Assembly: GCA_900542175.1 (NCBI GenBank)
Contig: UQNC01000001.1
Coordinates: 49,152 to 113,151, forward strand
From: an uncultured Collinsella sp.
GTDB lineage: Bacteria; Actinomycetota; Coriobacteriia; Coriobacteriales; Coriobacteriaceae
Length of the DNA stretch: 64,000 nucleotides
Reading direction: 5' to 3'
A program made the position numbers and the translations under genes. Shown one piece after another: positions 47,437 through 56,021 of the stretch (position 1 is the stretch's first letter; each line of letters starts with the position of its first letter). The notes beneath the pieces are model-generated. The model had not been told where the DNA came from. It worked only from the letters and a program-made list of their open reading frames with translations, and made no database searches.

Positions 47437-49884
47437 CTATTTCGTCTTGCCGGTAATGAGCGTCTTAAGACCCAGGCCGATCAGGCCCAGGCCCATGCGC
47501 ACACGACCGGGGCGATGGCGCTCGATGGCCTTGGTCTTGCCGGCGGGTTTCTCGCGGCGGGCGCTTGCATGGGGCGCGGACTTGACGGTCTGCGGCTGAG
47601 GCTGGGGCTGGGGCGCAGGCTCGGGTTCGGATTCCAGGTCGGGTTCAATGACGGTTGCCTGGACCGCCTGGACCTTGGGAACGTCCGCCTGGGGCTTGGG
47701 CTTGGGGCCCAGAACAGGTGCGGATTCCGGTTTTGCTTTGGCGACGGGCTCCGAAGCCACGGCTGCGGACTCGGCGTTGCGATAAGCGCGCTCCAACAGG
47801 AACTCCTGCGAGTTAAAGGGCTTCTCACCCTCTTTTCGCTCTACGGGAACCCAGGTGCCGTCGCTCGTCAGGCTACGTGCCTTCACGTTGTCGCGCAGCT
47901 GCACGCCCATGTACTCGTGCACCAGCGCGCGACAGGTGGGGTCGAGCACGGGGAAGGCGATCTCCACGCGATGCTCGGTGTTGCGTGTCATCATGTCGGC
48001 AGAACTCAGGTAGATCATGTCCGAGTCCACGCCGAAGGCATAGACACGCGCGTGCTCCAAGAAACGTCCGACGATAGAACGTACGTGCACGTTTTCGGTC
48101 TTGCCCGCAATGTTGGGCTTCAGGCACGAGATGCCGCGGATGATCATGTCCACGCGCACGCCGGCACACGATGCCTCGGAGATCTTGTCGATGACCTCGC
48201 GGTCGGTGAGCGAGTTGAGCTTAAAGAACACGCGGGCGGGCTCGCCAGCGAGGGCGCGCTGGATCTCGCGGTCCAGGCCGCGCATGATGAGCGGCTTGAG
48301 ACCGACCGGCGCCACGCCCAGGAAGCGGTAATCGCCGCGCAGATTGCCCAGCGACAGGTTGCGGAAGAACAGGTTGGCGTCCTCGCCGATACCGGGGTGG
48401 GCGGTCATGAGCATAAAGTCGCTGTAGAGTTTGGCCGTCTTCTCGTTAAAGTTGCCGGTGCCCAGCAGCGTTAGGCGCGTTAGCGCCATGCCCTCGCGAT
48501 AGGTGAGCTGGCAGATCTTGGAGTGGCACTTAAAGCCCTCGGAGCCGTAGATGACGGTGCAGCCGGCCTCTTCCAGGCGCTCGGCCCACTCGATGTTGTT
48601 CTGCTCGTCAAAGCGCGCGCGGAGCTCCATGAGCACCGTGACCTCTTTGCCGTTCTCGGCGGCATCGATCAGTGACTCGCACAGGCGGCTCTGCTTGGCC
48701 ACGCGGTAGAGCGTGATGCGCAGTGAGATGCACTCGGGGTCGTAGGCGGCCTCGTGCACCAGATCCAGGAAGGGGTTCATGGCCTCATAGGGATAAAAGA
48801 GCAGCTTGTCGTGCTGAAGTACCTGCTCGCGGATGGAGCGGGTCATATCGATGGTGGGGTTGGGCTGCGGCTTAAACGGCGTAAAGAGCAGCTCGTTGCG
48901 CAGGTGCTCGGGAATCTTGCTCTCAATGCCAAAGACGTAGCCCAGGTCGAGCGGGATATCGCAGGTAAAGACAGAGCGGCGCGAAAGCTCGAGCGCCTTG
49001 CGGATGGTCTTGAGCGTCGCCTTCTCGAGCGACCCCGAGACCGCGAGCACTACCGGCTGCAGACGTAGGCGCTTCTTGAGGATGCGCTTCATGTGCTGGC
49101 GGTAGTCCTCTTCCTCCTCGACGCCCTCGCCGTCCGGGTCGATGTCGGCGTTGCGGGTGACGCGGATGAGCGCGCGGTCGAGCGGCTTATAGGAGCCAAA
49201 GCAGCTGTCCAGGCAGGCGAGGATGACGTCCTCGAGCAAGATGTAGGAGTAGGTGCCGGTGGGCGAGGGGATCTCGACCACGCGGTTCATCGAGGTGGGA
49301 ATCTCGATAAGGCCCAGCAGACTCTCCTCGTCGGTGACGCCGTCCAGGCCGCAGGCCAGGTAGAGTGCGCCGTTGCGCAGGTTAGGGAAGGGGTGGCGCG
49401 GGTCAATCACCAGCGGTGAGATGACCGGCGACACGTAGGCCTGGAAGTAACGGGTTACAAAGGTGCGCTCCTCGGGCGTAAGCGAATCGATGCGGGCGCG
49501 GTGAACGCCCAGGGTGTCGAGCTTGCCCTCGATGCTCTTAAAGATGGACTCCCATCGGGTAAGGAGCCCGGGCATTTCGGCCATGACAGCATCGACCTGT
49601 TCGGAGGCGGTCATATTGCTCTTGTTGTCGACAGGCTGTTTTTTGAGCTCTGCCAGATCGGACAGGCCGCCCACGCGCACCATGAGAAACTCATCGAGGT
49701 TAGACTCGAAAATCGACACGAACTTTAGCCGCTCGAACAGCGGAACGGTCTCGTCGAAGGCTTCGTCAAGCACACGGTTGTCAAAGCGCAGCCAGCTGAG
49801 CTCTCGGTTCTGCGTGTACGAGAAGTCGCGCGGCGGCTTACGCAGCTTTGCAGCGGCTTGCTTTTTTTCGATTTTGCTCGGCAT
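47437..49884 (-). CDS. ppk: Polyphosphate kinase 1
   Basis: Reversible polymerisation of ATP gamma-phosphate into polyphosphate. About 815 aa. N-terminal FSYTQNRELSWLRFDNRVL is the family start; the phosphorylated His is in GFKCHSKICQLT. RITLYRVAKQSRLC and LLFYPYEAMNPFLD are conserved. The last ~110 residues are unusual: a Pro/Glu/Ala/Lys low-complexity tail (EPEPAPQPQPQPQ) ending in a short Gly/Leu-rich helix and basic GKTK, which may target membrane or polyphosphate granules. A second ATG at 49890 is an alternative start. Confidence 0.93.
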   Translation of the reverse strand: MPSKIEKKQAAAKLRKPPRDFSYTQNRELSWLRFDNRVLDEAFDETVPLFERLKFVSIFESNLDEFLMVRVGGLSDLAELKKQPVDNKSNMTASEQVDAVMAEMPGLLTRWESIFKSIEGKLDTLGVHRARIDSLTPEERTFVTRYFQAYVSPVISPLVIDPRHPFPNLRNGALYLACGLDGVTDEESLLGLIEIPTSMNRVVEIPSPTGTYSYILLEDVILACLDSCFGSYKPLDRALIRVTRNADIDPDGEGVEEEEDYRQHMKRILKKRLRLQPVVLAVSGSLEKATLKTIRKALELSRRSVFTCDIPLDLGYVFGIESKIPEHLRNELLFTPFKPQPNPTIDMTRSIREQVLQHDKLLFYPYEAMNPFLDLVHEAAYDPECISLRITLYRVAKQSRLCESLIDAAENGKEVTVLMELRARFDEQNNIEWAERLEEAGCTVIYGSEGFKCHSKICQLTYREGMALTRLTLLGTGNFNEKTAKLYSDFMLMTAHPGIGEDANLFFRNLSLGNLRGDYRFLGVAPVGLKPLIMRGLDREIQRALAGEPARVFFKLNSLTDREVIDKISEASCAGVRVDMIIRGISCLKPNIAGKTENVHVRSIVGRFLEHARVYAFGVDSDMIYLSSADMMTRNTEHRVEIAFPVLDPTCRALVHEYMGVQLRDNVKARSLTSDGTWVPVERKEGEKPFNSQEFLLERAYRNAESAAVASEPVAKAKPESAPVLGPKPKPQADVPKVQAVQATVIEPDLESEPEPAPQPQPQPQTVKSAPHASARREKPAGKTKAIERHRPGRVRMGLGLIGLGLKTLITGKTK

Positions 49885-49890
49885 ATGCAT

Positions 49891-50441
49891 CTGTCCGTTC
49901 AGTCCCCGCAGGGGACGGTTGCCTAACACTATTCACTATTGTCTCAATTTAGTCGACTTGTGGCACGGACGTATTGTGCGAACGGTATCTTAATCTACTT
50001 CTTACGCTGTCAAGCCATAGAGCTGACGCCCGTCGCGTTGCGAAAAACGGTCTAGATCCTCACTCAACTGCTGAGTATGTGTGAATAAGAATGATAGATA
50101 GCTGAATATCATCGAATACAGGCAGAAACACGAACAAGCGTCATTTATATACATAAAACCGTTGTAGATATGCAATTCTTAATCGAAAGATTGGAGTTGT
50201 AATTGCGAATGATTTTTGAGAAAAAAGAGCGTTTACCTTAGAAAAGCTACTTTAGAACGCCGAAGTGCATTATGGGGGAATCATATTCGATATACCGTTC
50301 ATCGAACTTTGTTGACCGTTCGGGGGCGAGGTGGAATTGCGGTTGGAATTTGGATATAACTAGAGCTGTCAGCAAGCAGCACCCGTTACGGAAGGGTGCT
50401 GAGAGATTCGGCCGAAAGGCCCGAAAGAAAGGTAGGAGGCC
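49891..50441 (+). promoter_or_regulatory. Regulatory region of arcA copy 1
   Basis: About 550 bases without a gene; the middle is AT-rich. Direct repeats CCGTTC at 50295-50300 and 50316-50321 (21 bp apart), a -10-like TATAAC at 50355-50360, and a leader with two hairpins (CAGCACCC/GGGTGCTG at about 50380-50402; GGCC-GAAA-GGCC at 50411-50420). The block CCGTTCGGGGGCGAGGTGGA recurs exactly upstream of arcA copy 2. Confidence 0.6.
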
Positions 50442-51683
50442 ATGACGAAAGGTCTGCACGTGCCTTCCGAGATCGGCAAGCTCAGGAAGGTCTGCCTGCA
50501 CCGTCCCGGCGACGAGCTCCTCAACCTGCCGCCCGACGAGCTCGAGCGACTCCTGTTCGACGACGTCCCGTTCCTGGAGGTCGCACAGCAGGAGCACGAC
50601 ACCTTCGCCCAGATCCTGAGGGACCAGGGCGTGGAGGTCCTCTACCTCGAGAACCTCGTCGCAGAGGTGTTCGACCAGGTCCCCGGCGCCCGCGCCGAGT
50701 TCACCGACCAGTACATCGCCGAGGCAGGCATCCGCGGCCAGCAGATGCCGCAGATCGTCCGCGAGAAGCTGGACTCCATCGAGGACAACCTCGAGTTCGT
50801 CAAGAAGACCATGGCCGGCATGACCAAGGCCGAGATCGACATGCCCCTCACGGCGTCCACGACCCTCGACTCCCTGGTCAACTCCGAGTCCGAGTCCGAC
50901 CTGATCATCGACCCGATGCCCAACCTCTACTTCACCCGCGACCCGTTCGCGGTCGTCGGCGAGGGCGTCAACCTCAACCGCATGTACTCGGTCACCCGCA
51001 ACCGCGAGACCCTGTACGGCAAGTACGTCTTCAAGTACCACCCCGACTACAAGGACGTCTCCCTGTACTTCCGCCGCGACTGCCAGTTCCACACCGAGGG
51101 CGGCGACGTGCTGAACATCAACGAGAAGACCCTCGCCGTCGGCATCTCCCAGCGCACCCAGGCCGCCGCTATCGACGTCATGGCCCAGAACATCTTCTGG
51201 AACTCCGACTCCAAGGTCGAGCGCATCCTGGCCTTCGACATCCCGGTCTCGCGCGCCTTCATGCACCTCGACACGGTCTTCACCCAGATCGACGTCGATA
51301 AGTTCACGATCCACCCCGCCATCATGGGCACCCTGCGCGTCTACGAGCTTACCGCCGGCAAGAACCCGGGCGACGTGAACATCCGCCTGATCGAGGACAC
51401 CCTCGAGCACGTCCTGGAGGACGCCACCGGCGTCGACCAGGTCAAGCTGATCCCCTGCGGCGGCGGCGACCCGATCGCGGCCTCCCGCGAGCAGTGGAAC
51501 GACGGCTCCAACACCCTGTGCGTCGAGCCCGGCAAGATCTGCGTCTACGCCCGCAACACCGTCACCAACGACGTGCTGTACAAGGAGGGCCTGGACCTTC
51601 TCGTCGTGCCCTCCGCCGAGCTCTCCCGCGGCCGTGGCGGCCCGCGCTGCATGAGCATGCCCTTCTGGCGCGAGGACCTCTAA
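50442..51683 (+). CDS. arcA: Arginine deiminase, copy 1
   Basis: Arginine to citrulline + ammonia, first step of the arginine deiminase ATP-yielding pathway. 413 aa. Landmarks: KVCLHRPGDELLNLPPDELERLLFDDVPF, FTRDPFAVVGEGV, HTEGGDVLNIN (His), and the catalytic Cys in GPRCMSMPFWRED. Codons are almost exclusively C- or G-ending, suggesting very high expression. A nucleotide-identical second copy begins 3,090 bases downstream. GTAGGAGG ribosome-binding site. Confidence 0.96.
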   Translation: MTKGLHVPSEIGKLRKVCLHRPGDELLNLPPDELERLLFDDVPFLEVAQQEHDTFAQILRDQGVEVLYLENLVAEVFDQVPGARAEFTDQYIAEAGIRGQQMPQIVREKLDSIEDNLEFVKKTMAGMTKAEIDMPLTASTTLDSLVNSESESDLIIDPMPNLYFTRDPFAVVGEGVNLNRMYSVTRNRETLYGKYVFKYHPDYKDVSLYFRRDCQFHTEGGDVLNINEKTLAVGISQRTQAAAIDVMAQNIFWNSDSKVERILAFDIPVSRAFMHLDTVFTQIDVDKFTIHPAIMGTLRVYELTAGKNPGDVNIRLIEDTLEHVLEDATGVDQVKLIPCGGGDPIAASREQWNDGSNTLCVEPGKICVYARNTVTNDVLYKEGLDLLVVPSAELSRGRGGPRCMSMPFWREDL

Positions 51684-51743
51684 GGTCTTCTAGGACCCGT
51701 ATAGGTCTTAATACATACATCTAGCTGACGTTAGATGTCTCCC

Positions 51744-51777
51744 ATTGGGGCGGTGCGGGTTTTCGCGCCGCCCCAAT
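51744..51777 (+). terminator. Intrinsic terminator of arcA copy 1
   Basis: ATTGGGGCGG/CCGCCCCAAT outer stem with a GC inner pair, between arcA and the aminotransferase gene. Confidence 0.8.
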
Positions 51778-51832
51778 CTTGTATGAGGAACGTCAACACG
51801 GTTGGATGACTGCTTTTGTAAGGAGCTTGGCC

Positions 51833-52957
51833 ATGGACATTAAGACGATTGGCGTTGAGGAATGGCTCAACGTTTGGGAGAAGAGCGCCACGTGGGACAT
51901 CGCCCAGTCGACGATCTCGTCGCTCACCATGGGCGAGCTGCGCGCGCTCGATGAGCAGGACGGCGCCACGTTCTACGAGCGCCTGGACCGCGAGAAGATG
52001 AACTACGGCTGGATCGAGGGCTCTCCGGAGTTTAAGGCCGAGGTTGCCAAGCTGTATCGTCGCGAGGTCAATCCCGATCACATTCTGCAGACCAATGGCT
52101 GCACGGGCGCTAACCTCAACGCCATCATGACCGTGGTCGAGCCCGGCGACCATGTCATCGCCGAGTGGCCCACCTACGCGCCGCTCTACGAGATTCCGCG
52201 TGCGCTCGGTGCCGAGGTCGAGTATTGGGAGCTTCGCGAGGAGCTTGGCTGGAAGCCCGATATCGAGGAGCTTAAGCGCTTGGTGCGTCCCAATACCAAG
52301 CTCATCTGCATCAACAACGCATCGAACCCCATCGGTACGGTGCTCGATGCCGATATGCTCGGCCAGATTGCCGAGATCGCCCGTTCGGCTGGCGCCTATG
52401 TGCTGTGCGACGAGGTGTACCTGCCGCTTGAGAACACCAAGGCCTTTATGTCGATGGCCGACATGTACGAGAAGGCCATTGTCACCAACTCGGCGTCCAA
52501 GACCTATTCGACGCCTGCGGCCCGCGTGGGCTGGGTCGTGGCCGACGAAGAGGTGTCCAACCGCATCCGCACCTACCGCGACTACACCATGATCTGCGGC
52601 GGCGTGTTCAACGATGCCATGGCGACCTACGTGCTCGAGCACAAGGACAAGATTCTCGAGCGCAATCGCAAGATCGTGTTTGGCAACCGCGATATCGCGC
52701 AGGCTTGGATCGATACGCAGCATCGCGTTTCCTGGACGGCCCCGCAGGGAATATCCACCTCGTTTATCCAGCTGGATATTCCCGAGGATGACGAGGAATT
52801 CTGTAAGCGCCTGTTGGCCGAGAGGGGAGTGCTGCTGGTCCCCGGTAGCCGCTTTGAGCTTCCCTGCGGCGCACGCCTGGGCTACTGCGCGAGCGAAGAC
52901 GTTCTTCGCGAGGGCCTGAAGCTTTTGGGCGAGGCACTGGCGGAGTTCGATCGCTAG
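51833..52957 (+). CDS. PLP-dependent class I/II aminotransferase within the arc locus
   Basis: 374 aa from 51833. Fold-type I: NGCTGANLNAIMTVVEPGDH, NNASNPIGTVLD, LCDEVYLPLEN and the Schiff-base Lys in NSASKTYSTPAARVGWV. Its sequence style is that of a divergent aminotransferase/cyclase group that includes capreomycidine-synthase-like proteins; the substrate is unknown. Location between two identical arcA genes suggests a link to arginine, citrulline or ornithine, or simply insertion by the duplication. AAGGAG precedes the start. Confidence 0.83.
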   Translation: MDIKTIGVEEWLNVWEKSATWDIAQSTISSLTMGELRALDEQDGATFYERLDREKMNYGWIEGSPEFKAEVAKLYRREVNPDHILQTNGCTGANLNAIMTVVEPGDHVIAEWPTYAPLYEIPRALGAEVEYWELREELGWKPDIEELKRLVRPNTKLICINNASNPIGTVLDADMLGQIAEIARSAGAYVLCDEVYLPLENTKAFMSMADMYEKAIVTNSASKTYSTPAARVGWVVADEEVSNRIRTYRDYTMICGGVFNDAMATYVLEHKDKILERNRKIVFGNRDIAQAWIDTQHRVSWTAPQGISTSFIQLDIPEDDEEFCKRLLAERGVLLVPGSRFELPCGARLGYCASEDVLREGLKLLGEALAEFDR

Positions 52958-53008
52958 GATTCCGACGATCTTCGAGGGCCTTATCCAAATTGGCCGAAGA
53001 TAATCGAA

Positions 53009-53045
53009 AACGGACCCGTTTCCCAAGGGGAAGCGGGTTCGTTTT
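53009..53045 (+). terminator. Intrinsic terminator of the aminotransferase gene
   Basis: AACGGACCCG/CGGGTTCGTT imperfect stem with T-run. Confidence 0.8.
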
Positions 53046-53531
53046 TCTATACCGAGAAGTCAAGTTGTTACAAATGGGGCCGTAAAGCGAGCCGGTATCC
53101 GCTGGGCCTTATACTGAGCTTCCGGTGAACGGTATCAAGCGTCTGGTAAACGGTAATTTGTTTACCAGAAATGAATAGGACAAACTTTTTTCTGAATAAA
53201 AATGAAAATGGTTGAGACGCGGCATGAATCGCTAATTCTATTCATAGCTTTATTAGAAATATGCAATTTGAGGGTGGTTTAATAAAGTTAAGTTCCATTT
53301 GCTATTTGGATTGAAAACGCGTTTTAGCACGTAAATAAACTTTATTAAATCAAAGTGTGCCATGCGTGAAGTATATGTGTATGCCGTTCACCCCTCATAT
53401 AAAACCGTTCGGGGGCGAGGTGGAAGTATGGACTGATTTTGGATATAAATATGTCGTCAGCAATAACGCCTCACACGGAGGGGCGCTAACGAATCGGCCC
53501 TGACAGGGGCCCGAAAGAAAGGTAGGAGGCC
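53046..53531 (+). promoter_or_regulatory. Regulatory region of arcA copy 2
   Basis: About 490 bases, AT-rich, no gene. CCGTTC direct repeats at 53384-53389 and 53405-53410 (21 bp apart), -10-like TATAAA at 53444-53449 and two leader hairpins. The second CCGTTC ends 34 bases before the -10 box in both arcA promoters. Further upstream, GAACGG (53127) and AAACGG (53148), again 21 bp apart on the opposite strand, overlap a perfect dyad CTGGTAAAC/GTTTACCAG (53143-53168). Confidence 0.6.
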
Positions 53532-54773
53532 ATGACGAAAGGTCTGCACGTGCCTTCCGAGATCGGCAAGCTCAGGAAGGTCTGCCTGCACCGTCCCGGC
53601 GACGAGCTCCTCAACCTGCCGCCCGACGAGCTCGAGCGACTCCTGTTCGACGACGTCCCGTTCCTGGAGGTCGCACAGCAGGAGCACGACACCTTCGCCC
53701 AGATCCTGAGGGACCAGGGCGTGGAGGTCCTCTACCTCGAGAACCTCGTCGCAGAGGTGTTCGACCAGGTCCCCGGCGCCCGCGCCGAGTTCACCGACCA
53801 GTACATCGCCGAGGCAGGCATCCGCGGCCAGCAGATGCCGCAGATCGTCCGCGAGAAGCTGGACTCCATCGAGGACAACCTCGAGTTCGTCAAGAAGACC
53901 ATGGCCGGCATGACCAAGGCCGAGATCGACATGCCCCTCACGGCGTCCACGACCCTCGACTCCCTGGTCAACTCCGAGTCCGAGTCCGACCTGATCATCG
54001 ACCCGATGCCCAACCTCTACTTCACCCGCGACCCGTTCGCGGTCGTCGGCGAGGGCGTCAACCTCAACCGCATGTACTCGGTCACCCGCAACCGCGAGAC
54101 CCTGTACGGCAAGTACGTCTTCAAGTACCACCCCGACTACAAGGACGTCTCCCTGTACTTCCGCCGCGACTGCCAGTTCCACACCGAGGGCGGCGACGTG
54201 CTGAACATCAACGAGAAGACCCTCGCCGTCGGCATCTCCCAGCGCACCCAGGCCGCCGCTATCGACGTCATGGCCCAGAACATCTTCTGGAACTCCGACT
54301 CCAAGGTCGAGCGCATCCTGGCCTTCGACATCCCGGTCTCGCGCGCCTTCATGCACCTCGACACGGTCTTCACCCAGATCGACGTCGATAAGTTCACGAT
54401 CCACCCCGCCATCATGGGCACCCTGCGCGTCTACGAGCTTACCGCCGGCAAGAACCCGGGCGACGTGAACATCCGCCTGATCGAGGACACCCTCGAGCAC
54501 GTCCTGGAGGACGCCACCGGCGTCGACCAGGTCAAGCTGATCCCCTGCGGCGGCGGCGACCCGATCGCGGCCTCCCGCGAGCAGTGGAACGACGGCTCCA
54601 ACACCCTGTGCGTCGAGCCCGGCAAGATCTGCGTCTACGCCCGCAACACCGTCACCAACGACGTGCTGTACAAGGAGGGCCTGGACCTTCTCGTCGTGCC
54701 CTCCGCCGAGCTCTCCCGCGGCCGTGGCGGCCCGCGCTGCATGAGCATGCCCTTCTGGCGCGAGGACCTCTAA
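53532..54773 (+). CDS. arcA: Arginine deiminase, copy 2
   Basis: 413 aa, identical to copy 1 in protein and, by visual comparison, in DNA from 14 bases before the ribosome-binding site (53508) to one base past the stop (54774), about 1,267 bases. Catalytic motifs as in copy 1. The flanks diverge sharply on both sides. This copy leads directly to arcB and the carrier gene, so it forms the usual arc operon; copy 1 may be a dosage duplicate. Confidence 0.96.
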   Translation: MTKGLHVPSEIGKLRKVCLHRPGDELLNLPPDELERLLFDDVPFLEVAQQEHDTFAQILRDQGVEVLYLENLVAEVFDQVPGARAEFTDQYIAEAGIRGQQMPQIVREKLDSIEDNLEFVKKTMAGMTKAEIDMPLTASTTLDSLVNSESESDLIIDPMPNLYFTRDPFAVVGEGVNLNRMYSVTRNRETLYGKYVFKYHPDYKDVSLYFRRDCQFHTEGGDVLNINEKTLAVGISQRTQAAAIDVMAQNIFWNSDSKVERILAFDIPVSRAFMHLDTVFTQIDVDKFTIHPAIMGTLRVYELTAGKNPGDVNIRLIEDTLEHVLEDATGVDQVKLIPCGGGDPIAASREQWNDGSNTLCVEPGKICVYARNTVTNDVLYKEGLDLLVVPSAELSRGRGGPRCMSMPFWREDL

Positions 54774-54785
54774 GTCTTTCCGTTT

Positions 54786-54834
54786 CCGGTGCGGTCTCCC
54801 TACAACCGCACCGGTTTCGCCCGTCAAACGGGCG
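54786..54834 (+). terminator. Double hairpin between arcA copy 2 and arcB
   Basis: CCGGTGCGGT/ACCGCACCGG (54786-54814) followed by CGCCCGT/ACGGGCG (54818-54834); no long T-run, so read-through into arcB or mRNA processing is possible. Confidence 0.6.
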
Positions 54835-54878
54835 ACACTAATACTTACGTAATTCATTTCTTCGAAAGGAAACGAACC

Positions 54879-55874
54879 ATGGGTGTTAACCTCTCCGGCC
54901 GTAGCTTCCTCAAGCTCCTCGACCTCACCACCGAGGAGATCGAGTACCTGCTCAAGCTCTCCAAGAACTTCAAGGACATGAAGCGCGCTGGCGTTCCGCA
55001 CCGCTATCTCGAGGGCAAGAACATCGTTCTGCTCTTCCAGAAGACCTCCACTCGTACCCGCTGCGCCTTCGAGGTCGGCGGCATGGATCTGGGCATGGGC
55101 GTCACCTACCTCGATCCGGGTTCGTCGCAGATGGGCAAGAAGGAGTCCATCGAGGATACCGCCCGCGTTCTCGGCCGCATGTATGACGGCATCGAGTTCC
55201 GTGGCTTTGCCCAGGACGACGTCGAGGAGCTTGCCGCTAAGTCCGGCGTGCCCGTGTGGAACGGTCTGACCACCGAGTGGCACCCCACCCAGATGCTCGC
55301 CGACATCCTGACCGTCCAGGAGAACTTCAACTACGACATCAAGGGCAAGACCCTCGTCTTCATGGGCGACTGCAAGAACAACGTCGCTCGTTCCCTCATG
55401 GTCGTCTGCTCCAAGCTCGGCATGAACTTCGTGGCCTGCGGCCCCGAGGAGTGCATGCCCGCTGACGACGTCATCGAGGCCTGCAAGCCCATCGCTGAGG
55501 CCAACGGCTGCACCATTAAGCTGACCACCGACGTCAAGGACGGCGTCACCGGCGCTGACGTTCTCTACACCGACGTGTGGGTCTCCATGGGCGAGCCCGA
55601 CGAGGTCTGGGCCGAGCGCATCGCTCAGCTCACCCCGTATCGCGTTACCTCCGAGGTCATGGCTATGGCCAACCCGGGTGCCATCTTCCTGCACTGCCTG
55701 CCCAGCTTCCACGACACCAACACCACGATTGGCGCCGAGAAGTGCGAGCAGTTCGGCATCACCGAGCAGGAGGTCACCGACGAGGTCTTCGAGAGCCCCG
55801 CTTCCAAGGTCTTCGACGAGGCCGAGAACCGCATGCACACCATCAAGGCTGTCATGTACGCTACGCTCAAGTAA
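54879..55874 (+). CDS. arcB: Ornithine carbamoyltransferase (catabolic)
   Basis: Citrulline + phosphate to ornithine + carbamoyl phosphate. 331 aa. Carbamoyl-phosphate motif FQKTSTRTRCAFEVGG, HPTQMLADILT, and the ornithine/catalytic motif HCLPSFHDTNT (usually HCLPA; here Ser). FMGDCKNNVARSLM and DVWVSMGEP are typical. Context after arcA points to the catabolic role. Start at 54879 with AAAGGA. Ends at a strong terminator. Confidence 0.94.
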   Translation: MGVNLSGRSFLKLLDLTTEEIEYLLKLSKNFKDMKRAGVPHRYLEGKNIVLLFQKTSTRTRCAFEVGGMDLGMGVTYLDPGSSQMGKKESIEDTARVLGRMYDGIEFRGFAQDDVEELAAKSGVPVWNGLTTEWHPTQMLADILTVQENFNYDIKGKTLVFMGDCKNNVARSLMVVCSKLGMNFVACGPEECMPADDVIEACKPIAEANGCTIKLTTDVKDGVTGADVLYTDVWVSMGEPDEVWAERIAQLTPYRVTSEVMAMANPGAIFLHCLPSFHDTNTTIGAEKCEQFGITEQEVTDEVFESPASKVFDEAENRMHTIKAVMYATLK

Positions 55875-55890
55875 GAGCATCTAGCATCTC

Positions 55891-55926
55891 GCTCGGGGTG
55901 CATTGCTGCGCACCCCGAGCGCTTTT
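55891..55926 (+). terminator. Intrinsic terminator of arcB
   Basis: Perfect 11-bp stem GCTCGGGGTGC/GCACCCCGAGC and T-run. Confidence 0.88.
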
Positions 55927-56021
55927 GTCTGGTAAAAATCTCGCATCGAGCGACATGCACGGCACGGAAGAGCCGCTTCGGGCGAGATCAGTAATTGATT
56001 TATGAAGGGGGGATGAGAACT

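Noticed and set aside
53457..55880. 807-codon open frame on the minus strand across arcA copy 2 and arcB
   Set aside because: It is the complement of highly biased, C/G-ending codons. Its product is a repetitive Val/Gly/Asp/Leu sequence with no motifs, and the same shadow frame appears over arcA copy 1.
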